Positions 7,186-15,712 are shown, numbered from the stretch's first letter. The stretch: 35,662 bases of DNA from an uncultured Gammaproteobacteria bacterium (GCA_903853385.1 CAINTJ010000060.1:1-35662); one strand, 5' to 3'. A program made the numbers and translations. Notes: generated by a model from the sequence alone, not told the origin.

Positions 7186-9471
7186 TCAAAACCGCAAGGT
7201 GTAATTGAATTTCACCGACAGATCAGTATTGGTGGAGATGAAAATCTTATCCTTGTCGAGATCGCTCATGCCGTAGTTGAACACCACAAACGCTTCGCGC
7301 CCGGCCTGGGGAATCCAGTGCAGGCGACTGTTGATTCCGAACTGTTCTGACACGTTGTCGTACTGGAACAGCGTGGTCCATGACACCGTGCTGGTAAACG
7401 ATATCTGGGTTTGCAAGCTGATCAGCCGCACCGTGAAATCGCCCTGCGGCAGGTGTATCTCGTTTTCGCTGTATTGGCCGCCGAAACTGTAGCGTGGAGT
7501 CGGGCGCCAGTTGAGATCGGCACTACGCTGAAAATGATCACCATCGTAATAACTGCCCCAGCGTGTGGAAAGACGCCCGGATACCTTGCGCTGGCTGGCA
7601 ATATCAAGCCCGAGCAGCGATTCATTGAACTGGTAAGCGCCAGTGGGGATCACAGTACGTGCACTGCCATTGGTTGGCCGATTGATAGTGAAGGGAATGC
7701 GCAATACTTCCTCACTGTGGATCAGCCGTAAAAACAAGGAGTCGCCGCTGTTGTTCTGGCCGGTAAATCTGAAGCCAATATTCTCGTTGCTCAGCGATCC
7801 ATCGTTGCCGTAATTGGAGCGATAGCCGTCGAAACCGCCATACAAAGATCGCAGATAGCCACCAGGCAGCATGAAGCGGCGGTAACCTAAATCCACAGCG
7901 TGATCAGCCACATCGGCCTGGTTGACGAAGCCCATGGCCGGATTGAAATTTTTCTCGACGCGCTTGTAGCTGTAGCCGCCGCGCCAGCCCTGGCTGGCAG
8001 GGTAGGAAATGCCAAAGCCGTAGGAAGCATTATGGTCCTGCAACTTTTCACTGTTGGTCTGCTGAAAGAACACTGAGCCCTGCAGCGTCTGGCCGCCCGG
8101 CAGCTTGGAGTTGCGATAGCGAAAGTCGATGCCGGTCAAACTGTTGGCCAGAATGGATTGCGGATCGCCATAGGTAGTAATTACGCCCAGTTGCGATTCC
8201 GACAACACATTCAACACCGCACGTCCGACAAAGAGGTCGCGACTGGCCACACCGCTAGCGGTATCTTCGGCCTGCTTTATCACTAGCGAGCCCACATTCC
8301 AGTCTCCCATGCGGCCGCTGATCTTGCCGCCGAAATCAATATCCACCGGCGCGCCGGTGCTGCTCAAGCCGATCTTGCGTGAGAAAAACGGCCGGGCGTT
8401 CTGGGCAGCTGCAGTCGGGATGGCGGGGTTGCCGCCTGAGCCAGCAGTGTTATTGAAACCGCCGGTGCCGATCATGCCGAATTCGAAAATGTCGGATTCG
8501 CGAATAAAAAAATCGCGCTGCTCCGGAAAGAACAAATTGAAGCGCGTCAGGTTCACCTGGCGACTGTCAACTTCGGCGGCCGAGAAATCCGTGTTCAGGG
8601 TCAACGATGCATTGAGCTGGGGAGTCAGCTTGTAATACATGTCCAGCGACGGCTCAAAGTTCTTCGTGGTAGACCCAAGCGGCCCGTAAGTCCGGTTCGA
8701 TTTGAGAGTCATCGACGGCACAATGTCGAGACCGATGCCTTGCTTCATGCCGGTCATGCCGGTCATGGTGCCAGCCACTCCTGGGTTGACCTGGCGGTTG
8801 CGAGATACCCAGGCAATGCTCTCGTTGTTGCGGCGGATGGCGCGGCGGAAGTTGATGCCCCAGGCGTCCGAGTCGGGATTGAACGCGATAGTCTGGAACG
8901 GAATTTTTATTTCGCTGTACCAACCGTTGCCAACCTTTTTGGCATCGGCTTGCCAGATACCGTCCCAGTTACCTTCAATCTCGGTCACATTTTGGAACAG
9001 ACCTTCCCAGCGCACGCCATTGGCATTGACCTCAAAGCGGTAACCGCTGCGCCGGTCCAGCGACGGGTCGAGAATCACCGCCAGAATGTCATCACTCTGC
9101 AAGCCCTGCCCCTGCCGCATGATGTTGGCAGAGATCTTTGACATGTCAGGCTCTTCAAAAAAACTGGCGATATACAGAGCACTCTCTGTGTAGTAGATCC
9201 ACACCTGTGATTTTTGGGAAGGCTTGGCATATTCCACCGGCTCGTACTGGTGAAAATCTTCAATCAGCAAGGCCTGGTGCCAGACCGCCTCATCCAGCAC
9301 GCCATCGATATGAGCCTCTTCCGCCAGTTTTGGAATGACAATGGATTTGGCGCCGTCACTGCCAGCGCTGATGTCGGCCGCTTGCACATTACCAACTGCA
9401 AGCAGGACGAAACCCAACAAGACCGAGAAAAAAAACTGATTTGAATTTTTAAAATGTTGCAGGAGTGGCAC
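7186..9471 (-). CDS. DUF5916 outer-membrane protein with N-terminal CBM9-like domain
   Basis: A 761-residue outer-membrane protein of unknown role. The start is a GTG with no strong ribosome binding site; no ATG is available ahead of the signal peptide (about 1-31, ending VQA), so the start is uncertain. Residues about 45-245 form a carbohydrate-binding-module-9-like domain (IDGVLDEAVWHQALLIEDF, then YYTESALYIASFFEEPD, RSGYRFEVNANG, WYSEIKIPFQTIAF, WGINFRRAIRR). The remaining ~500 residues are alternating strands typical of a large beta barrel (for example FNLFFPEQRDFFIRESDIF, the most conserved stretch), ending FNYTLRF with a terminal aromatic residue, as outer-membrane barrels do. The family is often found near TonB receptors and peptidases. 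It follows the GMC gene by 132 bases on the same strand; that gap shows no clear terminator. Confidence 0.85.
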   Translation of the reverse strand: MPLLQHFKNSNQFFFSVLLGFVLLAVGNVQAADISAGSDGAKSIVIPKLAEEAHIDGVLDEAVWHQALLIEDFHQYEPVEYAKPSQKSQVWIYYTESALYIASFFEEPDMSKISANIMRQGQGLQSDDILAVILDPSLDRRSGYRFEVNANGVRWEGLFQNVTEIEGNWDGIWQADAKKVGNGWYSEIKIPFQTIAFNPDSDAWGINFRRAIRRNNESIAWVSRNRQVNPGVAGTMTGMTGMKQGIGLDIVPSMTLKSNRTYGPLGSTTKNFEPSLDMYYKLTPQLNASLTLNTDFSAAEVDSRQVNLTRFNLFFPEQRDFFIRESDIFEFGMIGTGGFNNTAGSGGNPAIPTAAAQNARPFFSRKIGLSSTGAPVDIDFGGKISGRMGDWNVGSLVIKQAEDTASGVASRDLFVGRAVLNVLSESQLGVITTYGDPQSILANSLTGIDFRYRNSKLPGGQTLQGSVFFQQTNSEKLQDHNASYGFGISYPASQGWRGGYSYKRVEKNFNPAMGFVNQADVADHAVDLGYRRFMLPGGYLRSLYGGFDGYRSNYGNDGSLSNENIGFRFTGQNNSGDSLFLRLIHSEEVLRIPFTINRPTNGSARTVIPTGAYQFNESLLGLDIASQRKVSGRLSTRWGSYYDGDHFQRSADLNWRPTPRYSFGGQYSENEIHLPQGDFTVRLISLQTQISFTSTVSWTTLFQYDNVSEQFGINSRLHWIPQAGREAFVVFNYGMSDLDKDKIFISTNTDLSVKFNYTLRF

Positions 9472-9603
9472 GGGTAGAGACCCAGAGAGCTGAATAACTG
9501 GCCGGATTGTAGAGTGCGACCGGGTTTAATGCGCTGTTGTATGCCTGAAACACCGGCGACTCCTTCCGGTTCCACCGAGTTTGCACAAACCCCTGCGAGC
9601 TGG

Positions 9604-11157
9604 CTACAGGGCGCCCCGCTGCAGCTCGCGCACCAGATAGTCCGCCTGCCGCAACATCAGCGAAATAATCGTCAGCGTCGGATTGGCACAGCTGGCGGTA
9701 GTAAACAAACTCCCGTCCGACACAAACAGGTTCGGAATGTCGTGGGTTTGGCCGTAGCTGTTGGTGACACTGGTCTTCGCATCCTTGCCCATGCGGCACA
9801 CGCCCATGTTGTGGGTGGCACCGAAGCCTTCCTGGGTGAAGGTTTTGGTGGCGCCGAGCGCCTGATACATCTCTTTGCTGCGCCGATAGGCATAGTCCAG
9901 CATGGCATTGGTATTGGGATGTTTGTTATAGGTGACAACTGGCACCGGCAAGCCGAACTGGTCCTTGTCGGTGGCATGCAGGGTGATGCGATTATCGGCC
10001 TGCGGCGGGTCTTCGCCGGTGATGATGACGCCACTGAGTTTGTCGTAGTTCAGCATCAGTTCCGCATGGTCCTTGCCCCAGCCGGGAATCAGGTTGGTGG
10101 CGATGTATTCAGGGCCGAGCGCCAGCAGGTGCCACTGGAAGCCACCGCTGAAGCCGCGCGAGGTGTCGTGTTTGACTTCATCGCGGATCACGCCAGCGCA
10201 GGTGGTGCCCTTGTACATGTTGACGACGCCGGGCATGAGCCCGAACACCATCGCCATCACATGCCGCATGTAGTTGCGGCCCACCTGGTCGCTGCTGTTG
10301 GCCAGCCCGTGCGGGAAGCGTTCGTTGGCGGAGTTGAGCAGCAGCCGCGTGGTCTCCACCACGTTGGCAGCCACACATACCACCCGTGCCTTCTGCTCGT
10401 GCTCGACGCCGTCGGGCCCGATATAACGCACGGCACTGGCGCGGCCTTTGGCATCGGTAACGATGCGGGTGACCATGCTTTGCGGGCGCAAATCGAAGCA
10501 GTCGGTGGCCTCGGCTTGTGTGATGTGATTGAACAGCGTGGTCCACTTGGCATTGATGGCGCAGCCACTGTTGCAAAAGCCCAGTTGCAGGCAGGCGGGC
10601 CGGCCGTTGCGCGGCGCCGAGTTGATCGCCATGTTGTAGGTGTCGATGTCTTGGTAGCCCACGGCGCGCGCGGCCGCTTCCATCACCTTGAAGTTGGCGC
10701 TTTTGGGCAGCCGTTCGATGCCATGGGTGCCGGTGACGCCGAGCATGTCTTCGGCCTTGTCGTACCAGGGCTCCATGTCCTTGAGGGTCACTGGCCAGTC
10801 GGCGAGGTTGCAGTCGGGCAGCTGGCCGTAGGTCGACAGCGATTTGAATTCGAAGTCGTGCAGGCGCGGGCAGCAGGCGGTCCAGTGGGTGGTGGTGCCA
10901 CCGACGCCCTTCACTGACCACACTGGCATGCCGTCGGGCGCATAGCCCTGGCCGACGCGGCGGTCAAGCCAGCTCAGTTTGCCGAACATTTCCGGTTCGT
11001 TGTTGACGATGTCGCTCAGCTTCAGCCGCGGCCCGGCTTCCAGACACACCACCTTGACGCCACGCGCGGTGAGCTCGTGACTGACGGTGCCGCCACCGGC
11101 GCCGGAACCGATGACAACGACTACGGAGTCGTCGTTGAGATCAAATGACGCTGGCAT
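9604..11157 (-). CDS. GMC-family FAD-dependent oxidoreductase (gluconate 2-dehydrogenase large-subunit type)
   Basis: A 517-residue flavoprotein that probably oxidises an alcohol or sugar-type substrate. The FAD-binding fold starts at about residue 12 (VVVVIGSGAGGGTVS, then VVCLEAG with Glu40). Other GMC landmarks are VKGVGGTTTHWTACCPR, the CNSGCAINAKW Cys-rich segment, VVCVAANVVETTRLLLNS, and the C-terminal GATHNMGVCRMG with the active-site His, followed by VSDGSLFTTASCANPTLTI with the partner Asn. It has no signal peptide. The gene upstream, 24 bases away, encodes a subunit-3-like protein with a twin-arginine signal, so the flavoprotein is likely carried out of the cytoplasm with it, as known for gluconate and fructose dehydrogenase complexes. 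The cytochrome c subunit usual in such complexes is not in this window. Substrate unknown. Confidence 0.9.
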   Translation of the reverse strand: MPASFDLNDDSVVVVIGSGAGGGTVSHELTARGVKVVCLEAGPRLKLSDIVNNEPEMFGKLSWLDRRVGQGYAPDGMPVWSVKGVGGTTTHWTACCPRLHDFEFKSLSTYGQLPDCNLADWPVTLKDMEPWYDKAEDMLGVTGTHGIERLPKSANFKVMEAAARAVGYQDIDTYNMAINSAPRNGRPACLQLGFCNSGCAINAKWTTLFNHITQAEATDCFDLRPQSMVTRIVTDAKGRASAVRYIGPDGVEHEQKARVVCVAANVVETTRLLLNSANERFPHGLANSSDQVGRNYMRHVMAMVFGLMPGVVNMYKGTTCAGVIRDEVKHDTSRGFSGGFQWHLLALGPEYIATNLIPGWGKDHAELMLNYDKLSGVIITGEDPPQADNRITLHATDKDQFGLPVPVVTYNKHPNTNAMLDYAYRRSKEMYQALGATKTFTQEGFGATHNMGVCRMGKDAKTSVTNSYGQTHDIPNLFVSDGSLFTTASCANPTLTIISLMLRQADYLVRELQRGAL

Positions 11158-11181
11158 GCTGTTCCCCTGTGCTGTTTATTG

Positions 11182-11682
11182 TTATTTGGTTGCTGCAGGC
11201 AACCAATCGATGTCGGCAAAGCCGCGATTGATATAGCCACCCTTTTCTATCGCCGAACCGCCGTAACCGACCAGGTCAAACATTTCCGGCGAACGGTACA
11301 GCACTTCCAGCGCGCCGGCGCGCAGCGCGGCAAAGAACGCAGAGGTTTGCAATTCAGTCAGCACGGCAAGGCGCTTGGCTTCGTCGACCTGTTTCCACGC
11401 CACAGCGCCCACCGCGGTGCGCAGCTGTTGCAAGCCGGCTGTGATCACCGGGTTGCCGGCTTTAAGCAAATGCTCGCTGACTTGCACGTACAAGTCAGCC
11501 TGCAAGCCGGGGTAGGGAAACAAGTCATAGGCCACCGAGGCCAGCAGTTCAAGATCGCTATCGCCGGTAGCGCCAGGTGCAACTGTCTTGTCGGCATTCC
11601 CGCACGCCGCCAGTGAGGCAGCCAGTGCGAGCTGGGAAATCGCGAGCAGCATGCGGCGGCGCCGCAAGGATGGCATGGACAT
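11182..11682 (-). CDS. Gluconate 2-dehydrogenase subunit 3-like Tat lipoprotein
   Basis: A 166-residue small subunit of a membrane-bound dehydrogenase. GGAGGG lies 4 bases before the ATG. The N terminus combines a run of four arginines (residues 7-10) and a hydrophobic segment with a lipobox, LAAC (Cys27), so the protein is probably Tat-exported and lipid-anchored. The mature part fits the subunit-3 pattern: LLASVAYDLFPYPGL, then helices, AFFAALRAGALEVLYRSPEMFDLVGYGG and the terminal GGYINRGFADIDW. This subunit normally chaperones the GMC flavoprotein encoded next, 24 bases downstream, through the Tat pore. The pair is one transcript. Confidence 0.85.
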   Translation of the reverse strand: MSMPSLRRRRMLLAISQLALAASLAACGNADKTVAPGATGDSDLELLASVAYDLFPYPGLQADLYVQVSEHLLKAGNPVITAGLQQLRTAVGAVAWKQVDEAKRLAVLTELQTSAFFAALRAGALEVLYRSPEMFDLVGYGGSAIEKGGYINRGFADIDWLPAATK

Positions 11683-11717
11683 GTTACCCTCCAGATCTTG
11701 TTATTGTGTTTTGCGGT

Positions 11718-11747
11718 AGACTAGCGAAGGCGCTTCAACCAAGGCAA
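11718..11747 (-). promoter_or_regulatory. Candidate sigma-70 promoter for the dehydrogenase genes
   Basis: On the minus strand, TTGCCT (11742-11747) and TAGTCT (11718-11723) stand 18 bases apart, about 35 bases before the ATG at 11682. The matches are moderate. The divergent region 11683-11846 must also hold the promoter for the plus-strand gene at 11847, which was not identified. Confidence 0.3.
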
Positions 11748-11846
11748 GACAAATGTTGTTATCACAGTTAGAGTGTCGCCAGCGCCACCAGGTGTTGCCA
11801 GCAAGTGTCTGGTGAATGAACGGCGATTCAACCGAGGGTAGTTAAC

Positions 11847-12752
11847 ATGTACAAACCTTTATTGGCTGCTGCGGGCATTAGCACAGCGGTGAAAAGGCTG
11901 ATGGGTTCAAGCCTGGCAGTGCTGCTGGCTACAGCTGCATGCTTACAATTCAATCCGGCTTATGCAGCCGACCTGCCCGCCTTCAATTCACTGCCTGACT
12001 GGAGTGGCACCTGGGCCACGCGCGGCGGCACCGCCTTCGATCGCGCCACCTGGACTCTCAACGGTGTGCCTGCCGACCCTGGCAACAGTGCTTCCGGCGT
12101 AGATACTGCCGGCACGCGTGCCCACCCCCCCTATACTCCCGAATGGGAATCTATCTACACGCAGAATCTGGCACTACGCGATCAGGGACGTTTCCCCGAC
12201 CCGCTCACCAGCTGTATTGCGCATGGCTTCCCGCGCATCTTCAATGTGAATTGGCCGGTAGAGTTTGTGGTGCGACCCGAACAGGTATGGATTCTGGCCG
12301 AGCATACCCGCAGCACCATGCGCATCTACACCGACGGCAGCGCTCATCCGGCACCGGATGTGATCTGGCATAACCTGGTCGGCGATTCAGTGGGGCACTG
12401 GGAAGGCGATACGCTGGTGTTTACCACGGTTGGCATCAAGGGCTGGAGTGACAAGGATTCCATCCTGGACCGCAGCGGCCTGGTGTTGAGTGAAGAAGCC
12501 CATGCCACCACCCGCATTCATCGCACCCGTGAAAAGAATACCGAGGGCGTCATGGAAGATTTGCTGCTGGTGCAGCTTACGCTTGAAGACCCCAAGGCGC
12601 TGACACGGCCGTGGGTAGTGGAGAAGCGTTTCTGGCAATTGCCGCCCCGCACGCGCATCATGGATTACGAGTGCAATGAAAATAATCGTGTGGTGGTAGA
12701 TCAGGAAGGCCGCAGCCTGTTTCTGGATGCGAAAGGCAAAGCTGTCAAATAA
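11847..12752 (+). CDS. Secreted single-domain HWEGD protein
   Basis: Function unknown; 301 residues. GAGGGT lies about 8 bases before the ATG. A long signal peptide (about 1-40, ending AYA) precedes LPDWSGTWATRGG. The domain has SCIAHGFPRIF (Cys123), RPEQVWILAEH, TMRIYTDG, the signature GDSVGHWEGDTLVFTTVGIKGW (His184) and a C-terminal YECNEN. Between signature and C terminus it has LEDPKALTRPW, a variant of the family DP-YT-PW motif. It lacks DUF6152, but a free-standing DUF6152 protein is encoded 11 bases downstream, which looks like the two-domain arrangement of other paralogues split into two genes in reverse order. Confidence 0.87.
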   Translation: MYKPLLAAAGISTAVKRLMGSSLAVLLATAACLQFNPAYAADLPAFNSLPDWSGTWATRGGTAFDRATWTLNGVPADPGNSASGVDTAGTRAHPPYTPEWESIYTQNLALRDQGRFPDPLTSCIAHGFPRIFNVNWPVEFVVRPEQVWILAEHTRSTMRIYTDGSAHPAPDVIWHNLVGDSVGHWEGDTLVFTTVGIKGWSDKDSILDRSGLVLSEEAHATTRIHRTREKNTEGVMEDLLLVQLTLEDPKALTRPWVVEKRFWQLPPRTRIMDYECNENNRVVVDQEGRSLFLDAKGKAVK

Positions 12753-12763
12753 CGGGGAACAGC

Positions 12764-13156
12764 ATGAAATCACTATTCAAATTGGTTGTTACAAGCTTAT
12801 CGGTTGCAAGTGCGTTTGGCTTCGCTCAGCTGGCACTGGCTCATCATTCGACTATCGGCCAGATTTCCGAAGAAACCACCACGATCAGTGGCATCGTCAA
12901 AGAGTTCCAGTTCAAGAATCCGCATTCCTGGATTCAGGTGAATGTGACCAATGACAAAGGTGAGGTAGTCGAATGGAGTGTTGAATGGGGCAATCCCAAC
13001 AACCTGATTCGCCAGGGCTACAATCCATCAACTTTCAAACCCGGCACCGCCGTGAACATGCAGCTGCGTCAGCATATCAGCCATGCTCCATTGGGTGAAT
13101 TTATGGCAGTGCGCTTTGCCGACGGCACTACCATCGGCAAATGGGTTGGCAAGTAA
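12764..13156 (+). CDS. Stand-alone DUF6152 protein
   Basis: A 130-residue secreted protein of unknown function. GGGGAA lies 5 bases before the ATG, and the gene follows its neighbour by 11 bases, so co-transcription is near certain. The signal peptide (1-26) ends ALA and the predicted mature protein starts His27-His28-Ser-Thr. NPH is at 52-54, 27 residues after the first His. DUF6152 hallmarks continue with VVEWSVEWGNPNNLIRQGYNPSTFKPGTAV. It consists only of the domain. Flanked on both sides by HWEGD proteins. Confidence 0.9.
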   Translation: MKSLFKLVVTSLSVASAFGFAQLALAHHSTIGQISEETTTISGIVKEFQFKNPHSWIQVNVTNDKGEVVEWSVEWGNPNNLIRQGYNPSTFKPGTAVNMQLRQHISHAPLGEFMAVRFADGTTIGKWVGK

Positions 13157-13201
13157 ACAGGTCACGGCAAACTTTTTCTAATGTGACTCTGACACCTGTT
13201 T
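13155..13201. terminator. Hairpin with T-tract after the DUF6152 gene
   Basis: AAACAGGT (13155-13162) pairs with ACCTGTTT (13194-13201), with GTCAC/GTGAC able to extend the stem inward, and five Ts follow. The left arm overlaps the stop codon of the gene ending at 13156. It may attenuate transcription into the next gene at 13232. It contains the GTGACTCTGACACCTGTTT core shared with the elements at 4414 and 4998. Confidence 0.5.
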
Positions 13202-13231
13202 TTCCAACTTCAAACAGCACGGGCACCCGGT

Positions 13232-14074
13232 ATGCACACAAACAAGCTTGGCCTGGCCTGTGCCCGCTCACTGTTCGTCATCATGCTGAGTTCGCTGCTG
13301 GCGTCACCGCAGCTGTCGGCACAGTGGCTGCACAACCCCACCAAGGGCGTGCCCAGAGTCGCGGGCAAAGTCGACATGAAGGCCACAGCGCCACGTCTGG
13401 CCGATGGCAAACCTGACCTCAGCGGCATCTGGATCTCTGATCGCACGCCAGTGGGCGGCGATTCGCCCAGCACTGCCGACACGCTGCCTACTTCACGCCA
13501 GATGCAGAGTCTGGGCGTTGATCTGCCGGACGGTCTGCCGTATCAGCCCTGGCTGGCGCAGCTGGTCAAACAGCGCAAAGCCAATCTGGCCATCGACGAC
13601 CCGCACATTCGGTGTTTGCCGGATAACTTTGTGCGCGCCTACGGGCTGCCGCACATGCTCAAATTCCTCCACACGCCGGACATTCTGGTGGTGCTCAATG
13701 AAATGAATGTGGGCTACCGCCAGGTATTCGTCGATGGCCGCACCTTGCCCGACGATCCGACGCCGTCGTGGCAGGGTTATTCATCAGCGCATTGGGCCGG
13801 CGCTACGCTGGTGGTGGATACCATCGGCGTGCACAACGGCACGTGGCTTGACTGGGATGGCAGCGAGCTGACCGAGCACGGCAAAGTGCGGGAAGAAATC
13901 TCACGCCCGGATTACGGCCACCTCGACATCGTGGTGACCATTGATGATCCCAGCGCCTATACCAAGCCGTTTACCGTCAAGTTAAGGCAGCGCCTTGTGG
14001 TCGATGCCGAGTTGATCGACGAAACCTGCCTGGAGAATGAACAATTCGTTGAGCGCATGAAACTGAAAAACTGA
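13232..14074 (+). CDS. Secreted single-domain HWEGD protein, variant signature
   Basis: Function unknown; 280 residues. The start codon has only a weak ribosome binding site, so the position is moderately sure; it begins a plausible signal peptide ending LSA at about residue 30, followed by QWLHNPTKGVPR. The domain opens DGKPDLSGIWISDR, has IRCLPDNFVRAYG, YRQVFVDGRTLP, and a signature in which Glu is replaced: YSSAHWAGATLVVDTIGVHN. Then come SRPDYGHLDIVVTIDDPSAYTKPF, a very typical family ending, and ETCLENEQF. The loss of the otherwise conserved Glu after His-Trp is notable, since Ala also replaces the Asp region (GAT for GDT). A similar WL-NPTK-VP segment survives as a relic at 33379-33410. 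Confidence 0.86.
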   Translation: MHTNKLGLACARSLFVIMLSSLLASPQLSAQWLHNPTKGVPRVAGKVDMKATAPRLADGKPDLSGIWISDRTPVGGDSPSTADTLPTSRQMQSLGVDLPDGLPYQPWLAQLVKQRKANLAIDDPHIRCLPDNFVRAYGLPHMLKFLHTPDILVVLNEMNVGYRQVFVDGRTLPDDPTPSWQGYSSAHWAGATLVVDTIGVHNGTWLDWDGSELTEHGKVREEISRPDYGHLDIVVTIDDPSAYTKPFTVKLRQRLVVDAELIDETCLENEQFVERMKLKN

Positions 14075-14127
14075 CACGCAAACCGGGCCGCAGCTTGCTG
14101 CCCCACTTTTGTCACCAGAGGACGCAC

Positions 14128-14532
14128 ATGAACCAGACTCCAGGCCCGTTTGCACTTGCGTTGATCGCCACCCTGTTGCTCGCCGCCGCGCCGGCACAGG
14201 CCCATCACTCGTTCCCGGCCCAGTACGATGCCACCAAGACTGTTACCTTGAACGGCAAAGTCACGCGGGTGGAGTGGACCAATCCCCATATCTTTATCTA
14301 TGTGGACGTGGCCGACGCCAGCACTGGCGTAGTGGTGAATTGGGCCCTGGAGCTGGGTGGCCCGAATACACTGCTGCGGCTAGGCTGGAAACGCGATTCA
14401 CTCAAGAATGGTGACGTGATTACGGTTGACGGCAGTCTGGCCCGCGATGGCAGTCATCTGGCCAACGCCAAGACCATCAAGCTGGATGCCACCGGCCAAC
14501 AAATGTTGTCCGGCTCCAGCGGACCGCCGTAA
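14128..14532 (+). CDS. Stand-alone DUF6152 protein
   Basis: A 134-residue secreted protein and the most typical DUF6152 member in the window. The ATG at 14128 is preceded by AGAGGA at good spacing. Signal peptide 1-25 ends AQA; the mature protein starts His26-His27-Ser-Phe-Pro. NPH is at 51-53. Then come VVNWALELGGPNTLLRLGWKRDSLKNGDVITVDG and DGSHLANAKTIKLDATG, the stretch that defines the family. It ends the plus-strand run of HWEGD/DUF6152 genes that starts at 11847, 53 bases behind the previous gene, and converges on the amidohydrolase gene across a hairpin. Function unknown. Confidence 0.92.
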   Translation: MNQTPGPFALALIATLLLAAAPAQAHHSFPAQYDATKTVTLNGKVTRVEWTNPHIFIYVDVADASTGVVVNWALELGGPNTLLRLGWKRDSLKNGDVITVDGSLARDGSHLANAKTIKLDATGQQMLSGSSGPP

Positions 14533-14579
14533 GCTTTTGTTATTGCTGCTGGGTGGCGGTCAGTGCGCCATTTGGGTCA

Positions 14580-14616
14580 GCTTGGCCGCGACAGCCAACA
14601 CGCGGCGCGGCCAAGC
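14580..14616. terminator. Bidirectional hairpin between convergent genes
   Basis: GCTTGGCCGCG (14580-14590) is perfectly complementary to CGCGGCCAAGC (14606-14616) over a 15-base loop. It sits between the genes ending at 14532 and 14624, where a shared terminator is expected. There is no T-run on either side, so its efficiency is uncertain. Confidence 0.55.
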
Positions 14617-14623
14617 GTCAACA

Positions 14624-15640
14624 TCAAGCCTTTAGCTTCAATAACTTCTGTGCGTTCTTGTAGTAAATCTTCGCGCGGTCTTCTTCGCTGATGTCCAGCT
14701 CGTCGAGAATCTTGATGGTTTCACGGATGTACATGGGGCCTTTTTCCGGATCGAACGGCGCATCCGAAGCAAACACCATGTGATCGGCGCCGAAGAACGC
14801 CAGACTGCACAGCGTAGCGGGCTTGGAGCCGAAGGTAGCGGTGTCGGCGTAGAACATCTTGAAGTAATCGAACGGGCGCTTCTTGAGTTCCTTCAGCAAT
14901 AGCGAGTAATCCGTGTGCGAAGTGCGTGCGCCCAGCTGGTCCCAACCCGGGCCAACTCGACCTTCGAAGAACGGGATCATGCCGCCGCCGTGGTGGGTGA
15001 TGACCTTGATGTTCGGATGCTTGTCGAACAATTTGGAGAACACCAGGCGCGCCATGGCCACGGAGGTGTCGTAGGGCCAACCGAAGGTCCACCAGATTTC
15101 GTACAACGAACGCTCTTCAGTTTGATAGTCGGCAAAAGAAGCGCCACGGGCCGGATGAATCCAGATCGGGCGATCAATTTCAGCCATGTAATCGAACACG
15201 CCGATGAAATCTGGATGATCCAGCGGCTTGCCTTTGACGTTGGAGAAAACCTGCACACCAGCTGCACCCAGCTTTTCGATGGCATGCTTGGTTTCGGCCA
15301 GCACCATCTCGGGATGGCCCATCGGAATCGAGGCGATATAAGCGGGGAAACGTTCCGGATACTTGTCGCACAATTCCGCCATGTCTTCGCTGCCAACACG
15401 CGACAGCATTACTTGTTCTTCCGGGCTGGCGATGATTTCCAGTGGCGGCGACGCCAGCGACAGTACCTGGGAATAGTCCTGGAAACGATCCATGATGCGG
15501 AAGCGCTCTTCCAGGTCCGTCATCATCGGCACCGCTTCCGAGCGGCGCGTAATGTCGGTCATTCTGCTGCCGGTGACTTCCTTCAGCTTGTCGTAAAAAC
15601 GGTTGGTCCAGATGTGGTTGAAAATATCGATCTTCTTCAT
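14624..15640 (-). CDS. ACMSD-type amidohydrolase, possible aromatic-acid decarboxylase
   Basis: A 338-residue TIM-barrel protein of the amidohydrolase_2 family, which includes ACMSD, gamma-resorcylate and 5-carboxyvanillate decarboxylases. Visible metal or active-site residues are His9 in DIFNHIW, His162 in WIHPARG, His216/His217 in VITHHGGGM and Asp293 in FASDAPFDP. The canonical N-terminal H-x-H reads Phe7-Asn8-His9, so one usual metal ligand is absent; I recall this variant from other uncharacterised members. The C-terminal YYKNAQKLLKL helix is typical. It follows the MFS transporter gene by 72 bases on the same strand and both probably share a transcript. Decarboxylation of an aromatic acid feeding the extradiol dioxygenase is a reasonable guess, not shown by the sequence. 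Confidence 0.85.
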   Translation of the reverse strand: MKKIDIFNHIWTNRFYDKLKEVTGSRMTDITRRSEAVPMMTDLEERFRIMDRFQDYSQVLSLASPPLEIIASPEEQVMLSRVGSEDMAELCDKYPERFPAYIASIPMGHPEMVLAETKHAIEKLGAAGVQVFSNVKGKPLDHPDFIGVFDYMAEIDRPIWIHPARGASFADYQTEERSLYEIWWTFGWPYDTSVAMARLVFSKLFDKHPNIKVITHHGGGMIPFFEGRVGPGWDQLGARTSHTDYSLLLKELKKRPFDYFKMFYADTATFGSKPATLCSLAFFGADHMVFASDAPFDPEKGPMYIRETIKILDELDISEEDRAKIYYKNAQKLLKLKA

Positions 15641-15712
15641 GACTGTTTACTGCTTTCCTTAGTTGAAAAATCTTGCCCCTTTCGCTCTGCGGGAGCCGGG
15701 TTGCATCTCTTG

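Noticed and set aside
9514-10917. Long plus-strand open frame of 467 codons
   Set aside because: Lies entirely antisense to the GMC oxidoreductase gene, whose product has all family motifs. No ribosome binding site or recognisable domain; it arises from codon bias of the real gene.
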